Notes under the pieces: generated by a model
Told to the model about the DNA's origin: nothing
Database searches by the model: none
The model's input: only the letters and a program-made list of their open reading frames with translations
Position numbers and translations under genes: made by a program
Assembly (NCBI GenBank): GCA_020746105.1
Contig: CM036635.1
Span: forward strand, 11,922,001 to 11,986,000
Source of the DNA: Trogon surrucura
Taxonomy: Eukaryota > Chordata > Aves > Trogoniformes > Trogonidae
Direction of reading: 5' to 3'
Length of the DNA: 64,000 nucleotides
Shown: piece after piece, positions 47,401-59,861 of the stretch
How positions within the stretch are numbered: the stretch's first letter is position 1
Layout of the letters: the number at the start of each line of letters is the position of its first letter

Positions 47401-48381
47401 TATACCATATATATCTATAATTTACAGCACTGAAATCGGCCAGATAGAGCTGCGAGACAATCTGTTTCCCCTTCTCCCTTGTTACCTCCTGATTACTGCT
47501 GCACGGAGGGAAATAAAAAATGGACTCACAGGAGAGACGCTCCAGTCGGTGAAGGATAGTTTTAAATTAAAAGTCCGGTTTTTGTGGCTCCCGTGAGATC
47601 CCCTTCTCTTCCCACTCTGCCCTCCTACAGACATCACTTATGGATAATATATTGAACATGCTGCAGTCTCACCTTGAGACTGATTTTTAACCTCACTGGT
47701 TCCCTGCTCAAGGTTAAATTGTTCTTATTTCTGCCTGCAAGCCGTGCAACCACATGCTGTGGGGTGTTCTGCCCACCCGTTCACGATGGAGGGCTGTCCA
47801 TGGTACCCACAGAGCTGGAGCAAGTGGTGGCTGTCCAGAGACACGAGTGACAGCAAGGACAGAGCTCTTCCCTCTGACGCCCCACGGACTCATGAAGTCT
47901 GTGGGTGATTTTAGGAACAAGGGTGGGGTTGTCACACTGGGGAAAAATACATCCTTTGGGCTGGCAACCCCTTCCTTTGGGTCTGAGCCAGCTCGCCACC
48001 AGCAGCCTGATGCCACGTTCAAGCTCAATAACATGGCCAGGAAGTTTTATGGGCTGTGCCGGGCTCCGGTTGACACAAAGAAGCAAATAATTTATAGCAA
48101 TCTCATGTACTACGAAGGCAAAACGTGTCCCTCTCGCGGGCAGCTCTGCAAGACGCAGGGATAAATCAGCTCCAACAGGGAGCAAATATGAAAAAAGCAG
48201 AAAAATGACCCCAGATGTTTTACTTGGCTTCTCTGGAAGGAGGAGAGTTAAGGGGCCCTGTGATCGCCCTCCTGGCCAGGAACAGCACCCACGGGCACTA
48301 CAGACACCTTCCCCTTCTCCAACCAGCACCTCAGCCCATGCAGCCATCTCCACACGGAACAACCTCCCAGCACCTACAGAA

Positions 48382-48440
48382 GGTGTTTCACCACACCAGG
48401 ACCGGGGTGTCACCACACCAGGACCGGGGTGTCACCATGG
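48382..48440 (+). repeat. Minisatellite, 22-24 bp unit, about 2.5 copies
   Basis: Units GGTGTTTCACCACACCAGG+ACCGG (48382-48405) and GGTGTCACCACACCAGGACC+GG (48406-48427) are followed by a partial GGTGTCACCATGG. The copies differ by a 2 bp indel. Confidence 0.9.
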
Positions 48441-51070
48441 TATCCTTGCACAAGAAGCAGACACCCCAGCCCAGTGATCCTGTGGCATGGGGTGGGATGC
48501 ACCACCCCATCACCTTATTTTCTCTGCACTCGCCTGCCGCAGTTCCCCAGGCTGGCTGCACCGCTGGCTGGCCTGCTGCCGAGTTATACGGGTGCCCTTC
48601 AATTTCTTAGCTAAATTAAGAGAGTCATTTTTCTTGCAGCAAACTAGATAAAAAGGAGGAAAGACATCAGGAAATTCAGCCTTTAACGAGTCACGCTTTC
48701 CCCCTCTCTTCTTCTTAATGTGGAGAAATTTCCAAGGAGAAACGGTTGCGGTATTATTTGTCTTTGTGTTTGGGAAGAAAAGCAAGCTGATTAAAAGCAA
48801 ACATAAAGCAGGAGCTGTGGGGTCCCAGGGGCTCCTTTGCAGGAGTTCAAAGGAAAAAAGGAATAAAAGTCTGGAAGCGTTAGAGCAAGACATTTCAGCT
48901 TTGAAGATCATATCGGCTATGGATTAATTAAAACACACAATAATTAGCATTGAAAACTACAATACCTGAAGAGATGGGGAAAGCTGTTTTCCTCGTGCTC
49001 ATCTAGCCCATCCAGGGATGCTTGTGCCAGGCTGGGTTTATGGTCTGGGCACTCACGTTGTCACCGGCTGCGTGTCGTGGCCAGGCTGCACCGGCTGGGG
49101 TGCGGGTTATCGTCAGGAAACACGCTGCCTTTTGCACTTCTTGGGACCGCAGCCCACCCTTGGATCCCCTGCCCACGCCAGGGACGGGGCCAACCATGCT
49201 CTGCGCTCCCCCCCGGGCCCTGCGCTAAGCCCTGGGATGACGTGACCTGGAGGTGGAGATAAGGTGGGAGAACAAACCTCCTCCATGAGCCTTGGGAGGC
49301 ACCTGAAGCTTATCTCCGCTGTGCCTGCCAGCTGAAGATTACAGGCTTTTATTTGCTTCTTCCCAGTGGCAAGAGAAAAGAGAGAAATAGGGAAAAGGAA
49401 GAATCCTGTGTGCCAAACATGAGCCTCGAATAAATATCACGGCTATGTTATCCCATTAAAAATCATTTAGCTCTGAGCTTTGAACACCTTGGGCCTCGCA
49501 ATGCTGGGCTCTGGCTGCGGTGAGCAAAGTGACTATACACCTGCCAGTTGCTGTTGGCTCCTACCACCTCGCCAAGCTGATTCCTCTTAGAGCAGACTGG
49601 TTTTAGCAGGGCCAATTGGCTTCACACCTGCCCAGGAGCTAATTTACTTGGAAAATCAGCAAATGAGATCAGGTGCCACTGCAGGTCAGGGGTCCTGGGC
49701 ATCAAGGGTTTCACCTTCCACTTTGGAGACTGGTCAGGCTCCCCTCGCTCTGCTCCTCCTGCCATGAAGTGGGGAACAGGGCTTTGGAGCTGCTAATTTC
49801 TATCCTAGTTCTGCAGAAAAAGCATGGCTGGACCATTGTGCTCTGATAGTCCTCTGAGGGCAGTGAATCGAGTGCATCTCCAGCAGATGAATGGGAAGGA
49901 ACAGCTTTCCCGCATGCACACACACAGCCGGGGCAGCGATAAGGATGTTCGGCTGGTTAGAAAAAGCACCCAGGCAGATCCCTATCAAATAATGTGTTCC
50001 CAGATAAGCGGTTCTCAGCAACGTGGAGGCTGAGTTGGGCTCTGTTGCACTCTGAGAGGGAAGTTCAGAACACCGTAGATTAAAAAAAGCAGTAAAATCA
50101 TGTTTGCACTGCAACAAAACTAATCAGGTCTCATTTTTTCAGTGGAGGAGATAAACTTAGTCCAGGCAGCAAGGGTCAGCTCCAGCCCCAGGAGATGCTC
50201 TACTGGGCGGCTGCACAGCTCAGGTTTTACAAACTGGGTTTGTGGGTACAGAGCAGCAGCATCTGTTGTCCTTGGTGGTGTGACAAGACCAGGTGGCACG
50301 TCTCCCACCTCCACTGAGAGAAATCCACCACTGTGGAGCTGGGCACATCCCGGCCCCTCCAGCCTCAGCATCCTCCACTCTCCTGCTATTTCTTTTTTGG
50401 CCCCTTTTACAGCTTTTAGCTCAATTCGAGCAGGATGAGGCTGACCCAGGCTGGCCCCTGCTGCCAAAACTTTTCACTCTTTTAGGTGGGGAAGCTGTGA
50501 GAAACCCTTGTGACTGATACCTCCAGCAGCACCTTTCAAAACCTTTCCTTGCTCAGGAGGGCAGCCATGCTCACGGCTGCTGGAGGGGCAGGGAGGAGGG
50601 TGACAGAGCAGGTAACCTGCAGCTAACAAAGGTTTGCTGTTATATTTTAAAAAGCCCTCGAGCAAGCCTCTTCATCCTGGATTGAGTATTTAAAAAGTGT
50701 TTTCACCCTGGACCATTTAATGACCCCAGGTGTCCCCATCTGCAGAGCCAAGACAGTGTCAGGGACACTATTTGCAAAGGAGTGGCTTTCCCCAAGGGGG
50801 TGACATCCCACCCTGGGGAATGGGGACCTGCAGGCAAGGCTGCTGCCCTCTTTCTTGGTTCCTGAGCAGCCACTCCTCTGCCAGCTCCAAGTGTCCCCGT
50901 TGCCACTAGATGTCAGTGAAGACTGGAGCTGGGGCTTTGCTTGGGAAGGGCTGATCCTGGCTGCAGTGCCAGGGAAGCAAAAGCCGCCTCCTCGGGTAGG
51001 GGTATCCCTCTGTACCCCCCACTTCAGGGCTTGGAGACACACCTTGTGTCACCCGCCACTTCCAGGTATG

Positions 51071-51143
51071 GGTTCGGAGGTTTCCCCCCCAATCTCCCGA
51101 GGGGCCAAGCCCCTCGGGAGATTGGGGGGGAAGCCTCCGAACC
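51071..51143. repeat. Near-perfect 34 bp inverted repeat with 5 nt loop
   Basis: The left arm 51071-51104 and right arm 51110-51143 are reverse complements at 33 of 34 positions (the one mismatch is at 51081/51133). The loop 51105-51109 is CCAAG. Both arms contain a run of seven C or G and the motif TCTCCCGAGGGG. No flanking duplication or transposon termini are seen. The likeliest origin is a recent template-switch event during replication. If transcribed it would form a very stable hairpin of precursor-microRNA size. Confidence 0.95.
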
Positions 51144-52226
51144 TTGCTGCCAAGGCCATCAGGACTCCCAGTTCTCCATCCCCAGCGCTAAGTGTGCAGC
51201 ATCCTCCAGCAGAGCAGGCACCTGTTCTTTGTTAGGTGCTAAATGACATGTGGAAACAGCAAGGGAAAGAAATCAGGCAGTTTCCTTGAAGGACGTGCTA
51301 CAAGCAGCTTGTTAGGGTGCAAGGAGGGTTGGGACATCAGGCTTTTGAGGGAAGTGTGTGGACCATCCGCTAGTCTGGTATGGGGTGAGCAGTGCCCCAA
51401 GCCTGGCACTGTCCCCCAAACCCTGTTACCAGGAATAATGTATCAGCTATTTCACCCTACCCCACAAAAAGCACCCTCTTCATCCTGGCTTTCTCACTGG
51501 GGATGGGCCACGTTGCCAGCCCGAGTCAGGCTGGGATGCTCACGGGGCGAGCAGGTGACAGGGCAGCCCCCGACCGAGCCGGACCCACCTCTGGGGATCC
51601 AGGGTGGGAGCTTGGCTGCTGCCCCCCAACTGCAACGTCCCTCTCCAGCAAGCTGGGCTCACTTACAGCTTTGAAATGTAACCAGTAAATAACAAACATC
51701 TTTCTTTCACGGCAAGTGAGGAGTAGTGACGTTACCAAGCCAAGCGGAGCAATTTGATTTTGCACTTACTGGATTACGACACATCAGCTTCAACCTGTCA
51801 ACGAGAAGTGGTTTCCCACCACCGCCGGGCGATTATTTAGGCAGAGTTCAAAATAACTCCCCAGCCTCCTCCACCAAAACCAACCCTTTTCCCCGCAAAT
51901 ATCGGCTGGAATCACCATTTTCCAGCTAAGGAAAAAAAAAAAAGAAAGCACTTTACACTGCATTCTCAACTACCTCTAGTGGGCTGGATGTTCACAGATA
52001 TGAAATACTGCAGGAGGGTAAAAATCCCACTCTGGGAAGGCTGGGGGCTGCCTCTGAGTTAATTGCATGCAAGAAAACAGCTATTAGGCTTTCTGAAGCC
52101 TTCTGAAGAGAATTAAAAGGGAGTTAAGTTGCTCACTTCAGTTTAGTCAGTACAAATAAACCTTCAACTGTAGGATTAGTAATGCCAGAGCAGGAGCAGT
52201 GGCTGCTGGAATTTCTTTCTCTCCGA

Positions 52227-52269
52227 TTTTTTTTTTCCTTCCCTTTTTTTTTTAAAAAAAAAAAAAAAA
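52227..52269. repeat. T10-CCTTCCC-T10-A16 homopolymer cluster
   Basis: T10 (52227-52236), a short CT spacer, T10 (52244-52253) and A16 (52254-52269). The T10/A16 junction can fold back on itself. Confidence 0.9.
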
Positions 52270-52778
52270 TATCTTGTCATTCAAGGCAACAGGGTGTCAA
52301 ACTAGCCTGGATCTCCTCCAAGAAAGCTCTGCCTTTGCTACCGTGATGCTATTGCTTTCATTCCTCAAGGAAATAAAGGAAGAGGCAAAAAAACCCCAAA
52401 CCCTAGTCCCTATTCACACTTGTACCTTTTATCCCCACAAGAGTCCAATGCAGATCTCATTTTTCGTATAAAATTGGACAAAGCAGCATACCTGGCAAAT
52501 AAAAAGATGCTCTCTTCCCCCGTCTGCGTGCGGTTTGCTCTGCGCAGTTAAACTCATGCTGCTCCCAACAGGAGAGATGAGACCAAGCAGAGGATAAACT
52601 GCCAGCTAACCGACTCAGAAATAAAGATTAGGTTGGCTTAATGAGCTTAACGACCACTCAGTTGATGGTACCAAAGCCAGGTAGCTTGTGCCTCAGTTTC
52701 CCTCGCTGCAAAAGCACGCTTCTCTCTTCTAGAGTGCACGATTGCGTGTCGACTCGCAAATCTGCCATATGTATAGAT

Positions 52779-52798
52779 ACACACACACACACACACAC
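52779..52798. repeat. (AC)10 microsatellite
   Basis: Ten uninterrupted AC units, likely polymorphic. Confidence 0.92.
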
Positions 52799-53929
52799 GG
52801 ACTATTTATAGTGGGAGAAAGAGGAATTTCTGGCTAAGATGCAGGACATCTCCTGCTCCCTACAGACATGCTTAAAGGGGGTCGCAACATCACAGCTGTG
52901 TTCGCTGAGTTAAGCCCCGGCAGAAGGCAGGAGCAGCAGCCAGGAAAGCAGCTGGGCTCAGGGGGAGGCCGGCTCCTGGATCCGAGCAGGGTCCATCGAA
53001 TCGCAGGGATGTTCCATCGGCTGGGCTATGCTGGGAGCAGATGTTCTGCAGCGCATTGACAGATGCTGCATTTCTGCTTTCTTCACGCGCAGGCAGTAAA
53101 ACGCCCGATGCCAACTGGGACCCCTTCAGCTGGGATTTTTACCGTTTCCCTGAGACGGGTTTCGATGAGGTTAAAAGCATTAAGCAGAACCTTGAACCCC
53201 GGCAGCATTAGCAAAGCCAGGGTGCCGAGGTGCCACGCTTACCCACCTCCAGTTCCCCTGGGGAGGTGACCCTTTCTGAGAGTTCTCAGGCCAAGGAGAC
53301 ATGATCCAGACATCCTGGCTCCTGTCCCAACCGCCAGGCCCAGAGCAGGGGAACCTCACCGGTCAGTATTGACCACAGTGGGGTTTGCACCAATGGAGCT
53401 GCAGGTGTTGTAGCCCACCTGGGCGAGCAGCTTGCCCAGCAGCGGCGGCTGTTTGCCGGCGCACACCGCAGACCCACACCACCTGTGAATTGACAAGATT
53501 CACCACGAACAGGGGCAAATACCATCACTACATGCAGTTATTGGATAAATCTCGTATTTTGGTGCTAGCAGAGCTCTTCTGGGGAAGCCTCAGTGGCTGA
53601 GAGGTTCCTATTCCTTGCCCAGCCGCTCCCTGGAGCACCCTGGGTTGCTGAGGGGTTGTGGATGCTGTAAGTCATGTGTAGACCTTGCTACTCTCAGGCA
53701 TTTGGGGAATAAAATCCCATTGTGTTCATGTGTGTGACTAGAATGGCTTGTGGCAGAGCAAGGACATGGGGGACAGACACGGGAATTGCCTGAAGGCACA
53801 GGATACCCAGAGCCCTGAATGCAAAGGCTGCAACCTGCTGTTCCCCCAGCCTGCCGGGGCCCCAGACCCTTCCCCAAAGGGCTATTCCAGCTGCTTTCAG
53901 TGCTGCTCCCTGCTAATGCCCCTGTTTCA

Positions 53930-54795
53930 CAGAGTCACAGAATGTCAGGGGTTGGAAGGGACCTTGAAAGATCATCGAGTCCGCCCCCCGTGCCAGAGCA
54001 GGATCACCCAGGGCAGCCACGCAGGAACATGTCCAAGTGGGTTTGAAAGTCTCCAGAGCAGGAGACTCCACAACCTCCCTGGGCAGTCTGGGCCAGGGCT
54101 CCGGCACCTGCACAGGGAAAAAGTTTCTCCTCATGTTTTTGTAGAGCCTCCTATGGTCCAGCTTCCACTTTTTGCCCCTTGTCCTATCATTGGGTGTCAC
54201 TGAAAAGAGCCTGACTCCGTCCTCCTGACACTCATGCTTTACATATTTATGAATAATATTAGCAAGGTCACCCCTCAGCCTCCTCTTCTCCAAGCTAAAG
54301 AGCCCCAGCTCCTTCAGCCTTTCCTCACCAGGGAGATGTTCCACTCCCTCCATCATCCCTGTGGCTGCGCTGGGCTCTCTCCAGCAGTTCCCTGTCCCTC
54401 TGGAGCTGAGGGGCCCAGAACTGGGCACAAGATTCCAGATCCGGTCTCACCAGGGCAGAGCAGAGGGGCAGGAGAAACTCTCTCAACCCACCAGCCACCC
54501 CCTTCTAACACACCCCAGGATGCCATTGGCCTTCTTGGCCACGAGGGCACGTTGCTGGCTCATGGCCATCCTGCTGCCCACCAGCACCCCCAGGTCCCTT
54601 TCCCCTGCGCTGCTCTCCAGCAGGGCAGTCCCCACCCTGTACTGGCACATGGGGTTATTCTTTCCCAGGTGCAAAACTCTACACTTGCCCTTGGTGTATT
54701 TCATCAGATTTTTCCCTGCCCAACTCTCCAGGTCTCGCTGGTTGGCAGCACAGCCTGCTGGAGTGTCAGCCACTCCCCCCAGTGTTGTATCATCT
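53930..54795 (-). mobile_element. CR1 LINE, 3' 865 bp (copy E)
   Basis: The antisense tail at 53930-53950 (CACAGAGTCACAGAATGTCA) is followed by the same landmarks as the 42.1 kb copy. The minus strand shows broken remnants of the reverse-transcriptase C-terminus ([48 protein letters not shown]). It is 5'-truncated near 54795, after the motif TGTTGTATCATC. Between 54317 and 54700 it differs from copy D by only about a dozen bases. Confidence 0.93.
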
Positions 54796-57700
54796 ATTTG
54801 TCCCAGATGTTTTCCCAAACACCAGCCCCAAGTATCAGTTCAACAGCAGCCAGGGCAAAGAAAAAAGCCTGGGTAAGTACTTACAGCCCCTAGGGTTTGC
54901 TCTGGTTTAGGCAACCAACACGAGCTCTCTCTACACCCCCGAGACCCTCCTGTTCTTCTCCCTGCCCCAATTCTGCATCCCTCACATTGCTGAGGGCCAC
55001 AAAAAGGTGGGCAGCAAGCTGAGAGCTGGCTGCACCAGAGAAAAAACCCTGCAAAAGCTTCGCAGGGCAGGTAAAACCCGACAGCGTGGGCCTGAATGCC
55101 CCACAGCATCCCAGGGGTGTGCAAGGGGGAGCGCTGCTGGTTATCCTTGCTGTGAGGGGACATCGGGCAGTGGTAGAGTCAAGAGCAACACTCAAATGAA
55201 GCAGAAAAGGAGGGAGACTGAGCCTTGCTCTCTGGATAGGTCACACATGAAGCAGCTTTATGCACAGCTAATGATCCACATGGGTCAGCACGCCCTACCC
55301 CAATCCAGTGTCCTGATGGCGAATTAAACTGCTCCGTTAGCACAGTATTACTCAAGCTGAGGGCAAAGCTATCAACCAATTTTCCTCTTGCAGAGCCTGG
55401 AGACCAGAGGGATGAGCAATTTCAATGCCAGCAGATGCTGGGAGAGGGCTGGCAGAGAGCGAGGGTGGCAGAGTAGAGTCAGGAGGCAGATCTAACATGG
55501 AGAATCTTTGCTGGCCCCACAAAAGCAGCACAATTGCGGTGGAAAACACCCAGGGAAGGGAGCATAGGCAGCCTGGGGCCAGGATCGCCCGGATCCTTGG
55601 CAGCAGGAGCCTCACCCCAGGACTTGAACAGAAGGATTTCCCCTTGGGAGGATTCACCCATGTCTGACTCCTTACCGAGTCTTTCCACATTTCTTATTTT
55701 CCAAACAGCTTCTTTTATACATGCAAATAATGCTCTCCACCAGCACACTGCCACAGACAGTGGGCACACCACAGGCTTGGGGACACATCCCAGAGCTGCC
55801 TGAGAAAGAAGTTGCCCCAGCTGAGCTGCAGGGCTTGCTTCGCCCCAGCACAAAACATTCACCCACTGACCCCCGAAATCAGGAACCGACCTGCTGAAAT
55901 AGGAGTTGGGGCAACAGCAGCTGGAAAGGCTTCGCTGCCACTGCTGGGATGACAAGCCCGGGTGCCTGTCCCACTGATGCTATTCAGCCTGACAACGTCC
56001 TTTTGATTAAATTCTCCGGCTTTCAGGGTGCTGCGCTGCCTGGCACATAGTACTTAGGCTGTTAGGAGGGTGTTCCGTCTCCACCTTCCCCTCCTCCGTG
56101 CCGCCGGGTGATATCAAGGGCTATGAGTGCTCCCACTGGTGTGGAGCTGTTTGTCCTCTCCTCAGCTGCAAGACAGGGGTGACAGGGCCCTCGAGGAGAC
56201 TCAACGGTGTCTTGGGATTATTTCAACGTGGCAATAGACCAAAATTGCTTTCTATGAGCCCTTGGGGGTAGATGGTGCAGGAAAAAATAAAATAAAATAA
56301 AAAAAAATAATAAAAGGAAAAACCAGGGCTGGAGGAGGAATTTGCTTCCTCCTGTGCAATGTCCCAATGGGTCTGGCCAGCCCTGGTGACAGAGCCCTGC
56401 ATGGGTTCTGTCTCTGCCTTGGTTTGCGTGCAAAGAAAACACAGCACGAGCTCACTTTGCCTTCAGACACGCGTTTCCATCACTGCTGGGGCTGTATAGA
56501 GCCTGCAAAACCTCTGAGCTTCTGGGCACACACCTTGCCCCTGCAGAGCCCAGCAGCATCCCCCAAGGGATGGACACATCATCCCCCCTGGCTGTGGAAA
56601 TTCCTGCCCAGCGACTGCTGCGGCAGCTCCTGGGGGCTCTTGGCGTTTCTATGGGCAAGATGTGCTTCAACACCATCAGGATGAAAGGACGGTGGCAGAC
56701 GAGACTGGCTTGTTCCCCACCGGCCCCTCGCTGACCGCAGGGACAGGCGGACCCGGGACGGGATCGTCCCCTCCATTCTCCCGGGTAAATGCACGGAGAC
56801 GGCTGCAGAGCTGCCTGACAAGGGATGTATTTGGCCCTGGCCTAAAAATGTCACTTGATGTTCTACTTCCCCATGACAGATGCGCTGGGGTTTCATGCTA
56901 ATAAAACTGGGGGCAGGAGCTTGACAAAAATCTCCAAATACAGATGCAGCAACTGAACTGTCCAAATAAAAAAAAAGTTTAACCCTTGATCATCCTCTGT
57001 TTTGATATATAATTTATCTATTTATTTTAAGACTGAGAAAATAGAAATTCCTTCATTTCAAGCAGCTGCCACGTGGCCCAAGCCACTGTCAAGGACTGAT
57101 GCAGTTCGGAAGCCCTGGGGAGGGGGGACAGGACAGGACCGGCCACTCCGCCGGAACTTCCCACTCCTCCGTGCGCACCGACCCGCTGCTCCCAGCCTGG
57201 AGTCACCGTGACGAGCCTCATCTTGCTAATAAAATAGTTGAACATGATCGCCTGCCCTACTCGGATCATGGCCAATATCCATCACATAAACCTCATCCAC
57301 CAAGAGATTTATTTGTTAATGAGGGAGGAGGAAAAAAAAAAAGCCTGAGCCAGGCTCAGTTCTGCTCCAAGCGATGCCGGGCTGCTCCCGGCAAACAGCC
57401 CTGGAGCTCGTGTGAGTTTCCACCGAGCGACTTTGGATCTGAGAACACCTGGACCTGCCCTAGGAAGGTTGGAATCCTGCTGGGCTGGGGACAGTAGTGT
57501 GTTCTGGGATGGCAGAACACCGAGTGTTTAAAAGAGGCAGGTTAGGCAATATCTCAGCGCCCGACCTCCAGCTTTGATTAACAGGGTTTGCACCTCGTTA
57601 CCCAACCAGTGGGGAACTGCCAGGCTGCTCCTCAGGAAAAACACCAAGAAAGCAGAAAGAGAGGAATGCCTCCTCCACAAGCACCCTGGGCTTGTCTCCG

Positions 57701-58325
57701 TGGCTGAATTGCACAGACACATCCCTTCTCCCACCCCAGCATGTCTTAGGCCACACCAAACAACACCCTAAGTAGGTCTGGAAAATTAACCCAGCTCTCC
57801 TGTTCCTTACCTGGAGCACAGGCAGAGCCCGCTCGGCAGGAGGAGGGCAGCCAGGCAGACCCAGAGGGAGGCTGCAGCTGCAGGTCCCTGGCTCCTCTCA
57901 CCCCCCAGCCCCCACCTCACTGCTGGAGCCAAAACCAAAGGTGAAACCCGCCTGAGACCATTTTTCTTATTTTCCATCTTTCATACTCTCTGCACAGCCC
58001 TTCTGTCTGCCCATGTGCTAACACCACCACCACACTGAAGCTGGAAGATTAGAGCAATCAAATCCGTTTCCATGGGGTACATTTAACTGGGCAGGTTTTG
58101 CTTTAAACCTAAGTACCCTTCTGGGCATTCGTTACCAAAATCCATCCGCTTCCCATTTGTTTCTAATGGGAGGAAAGATGAGTTTTGAATAATTAAAAGC
58201 CAGCTCCAGTGTGCCTGCCTGATGCTGGACACAGCAAAGCCGTGTTGCTGCTCTGCCTGCTCACCTCTGCTCCAGCATCCGAGCCCAGGACTATTTACTA
58301 ACCCTACAAAAGCCCCAAAGTATTT
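54796..58325. other. Intergenic stretch with no recognised gene
   Basis: About 3.5 kb. Stop-poor frames at 55.3-56.0 and 56.5-57.0 kb overlap on both strands and resemble no protein I know. The AT-rich microsatellite at 56282 is listed separately. Confidence 0.55.
56282..56322. repeat. A-rich (AAAAT)n-like microsatellite
   Basis: Repeated AAAAT units interrupted by a longer A run and AAT units, all A/T except two G near the end. Confidence 0.85.
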
Positions 58326-58536
58326 ATAGAATCACAAAATAGATGGGTTGGATCATCTAGCCCAACTGCCCTGCAGCGAGGGGCATCTTCAACTAGATCA
58401 GGTTGCTCAGAGCCCCGTCCAGCCTGGCCTTGAGTGTTTCCAGGAACGGGGCTTCTGCCACCCCTCTGGGCACCCTGTGCCAGTGTTTCACCAGCCTCGC
58501 TGTGAAAAATTTCTTACTTAGGTTTAGTCTGAAAGC
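58326..58536 (-). mobile_element. CR1 LINE 3' fragment (copy F)
   Basis: Antisense CR1 tail (AGAATCACAAAATAG, then GGGTTGGATCATCTAGCCCA) followed by TCCAGCCTGGCCTTGAG and CACCCTGTGCCAGTG, to about 58536. About 210 bp survive. It belongs to the more ordinary CR1 type seen at 21.7 kb, not to that of copies D and E. Confidence 0.88.
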
Positions 58537-59844
58537 TCATAATAGAGGATCGGGGGAACTGATGCTCTCTGGTTTAAAGCTCCTCCACGTCCCAGTCTGT
58601 AGTTGCATCCTCTCAGAAGGGCTGGGCTGCCCAAGCACAACCCTTTTCCCTCGCAAGGGCAGTGGGGGAAAGCGATGACAAATTCCTCCAGTTCATTAAA
58701 AAGCCCCACTCCAACAGCACAGGAGAGCTTTTGAAGTAATTTATGAGCATTTATTCATTTTGTCCCAGTACAATCTCTGTGGAAATGTAAAATTCAGCTA
58801 CTGTACGATTTTCTTTTTGCATTGACTGGAAGGAGAAAGAATGAATAGATTCTGTTAAATTAATTATCAGCATTGATTTCTTGTCTTTTTTATATTTTTA
58901 TCCTGAGATAGAGCCCTTGGTAACTTTGAAGAATCTCTAGCACTCAGGCTTGGAAAATTGATCTAGCTGTTTCTGTGAAGCAGCGTTTCCAAGCTCCCCT
59001 TCCTCAAAATACACTCTGAATGTTAATTTGCATGCTCGAAAGGAACTGGGCGATTTGTCATTACATTTGCCTCCTCTCCCCTCTCCCAGATGTAGCTACT
59101 TCGTTCCCTTCTTAATTGATTTTCATATTTAGATTCAGTTCTAGGGAAAGTAATTTGGGGACTGAATGGGAGAGAGAATTAATGGCTGACAACAAACAGG
59201 AACGTCGCTGGGACTTCGCCAGGGCCAGCCGAGTGCCCAAACGGGTCTGCTCTTCCTCCAGCAGTTTCATTTTTGTGATCTATTATAAATCATTATGTTG
59301 AAAAATCGCTGCTAAATAGAGACTCCTCATCACTTTTGCAAAACGGAGGTGAAAACTGAAAGTTCGGAGGAAATAAATTCTTTGCAAACATTCATTGGAA
59401 TAAAAGCCCTGGAGGGTCTCTCCTGGCTCCATCAGTCACAAGGATACGGGGCAGGGGAGTTGTGCTCCTGCTCGTGGGAATTACCAGCACAAAAGGGTTC
59501 TGCTTCAACCCTGCTTTGCCTCATTGCACCTTTAGCACCTGGACTTGTAAAGAAAGTCCCATCTTTTAAGGAAGAAATGTTTTTCTGCCACTGCATCTTA
59601 TTTTAGGGCCACTCCAAAGCTGGCTGGCTGGAGAAATGAGTTTCCTCTCTCCTACTGTTCTAACCACAGTTAATTCTTTTATGAATTAACTTGCACAATG
59701 TCACAGTACATTACCTCACCTTAGAGTATTTTTATCCTGAACTTCGCGTGGCTGATAAATGGAACGATGCTTGGATTTTCTCTGGGGATATTTTACCCGT
59801 AATGTAACTTATTAAAATACAGCTGACTGCAGAAGAAATAGCAC

Positions 59845-59861
59845 TTTTTTTTTTTTTTTTT
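59845..59861 (+). repeat. Poly(T) run, 17 bp
   Basis: Seventeen T followed by CCCCAA. It could be the reverse complement of a small retrocopy tail, but nothing recognisable adjoins it. Confidence 0.88.

Larger units (their letters stand above)
44464..53929. other. Intergenic stretch with small repeats only
   Basis: About 9.5 kb with no recognised gene, CR1 or LTR. It alternates between GC-rich patches (46.1-46.4, 49.0-49.3, 51.4-51.7 kb) and AT-rich patches rich in homeodomain-like and octamer-like motifs (46.37-46.5, 47.1-47.3, 48.9 kb). The latter could be conserved regulatory DNA, but that cannot be judged from one sequence. Small repeats at 48382, 51071, 52227 and 52779 are listed separately. 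Confidence 0.6.
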
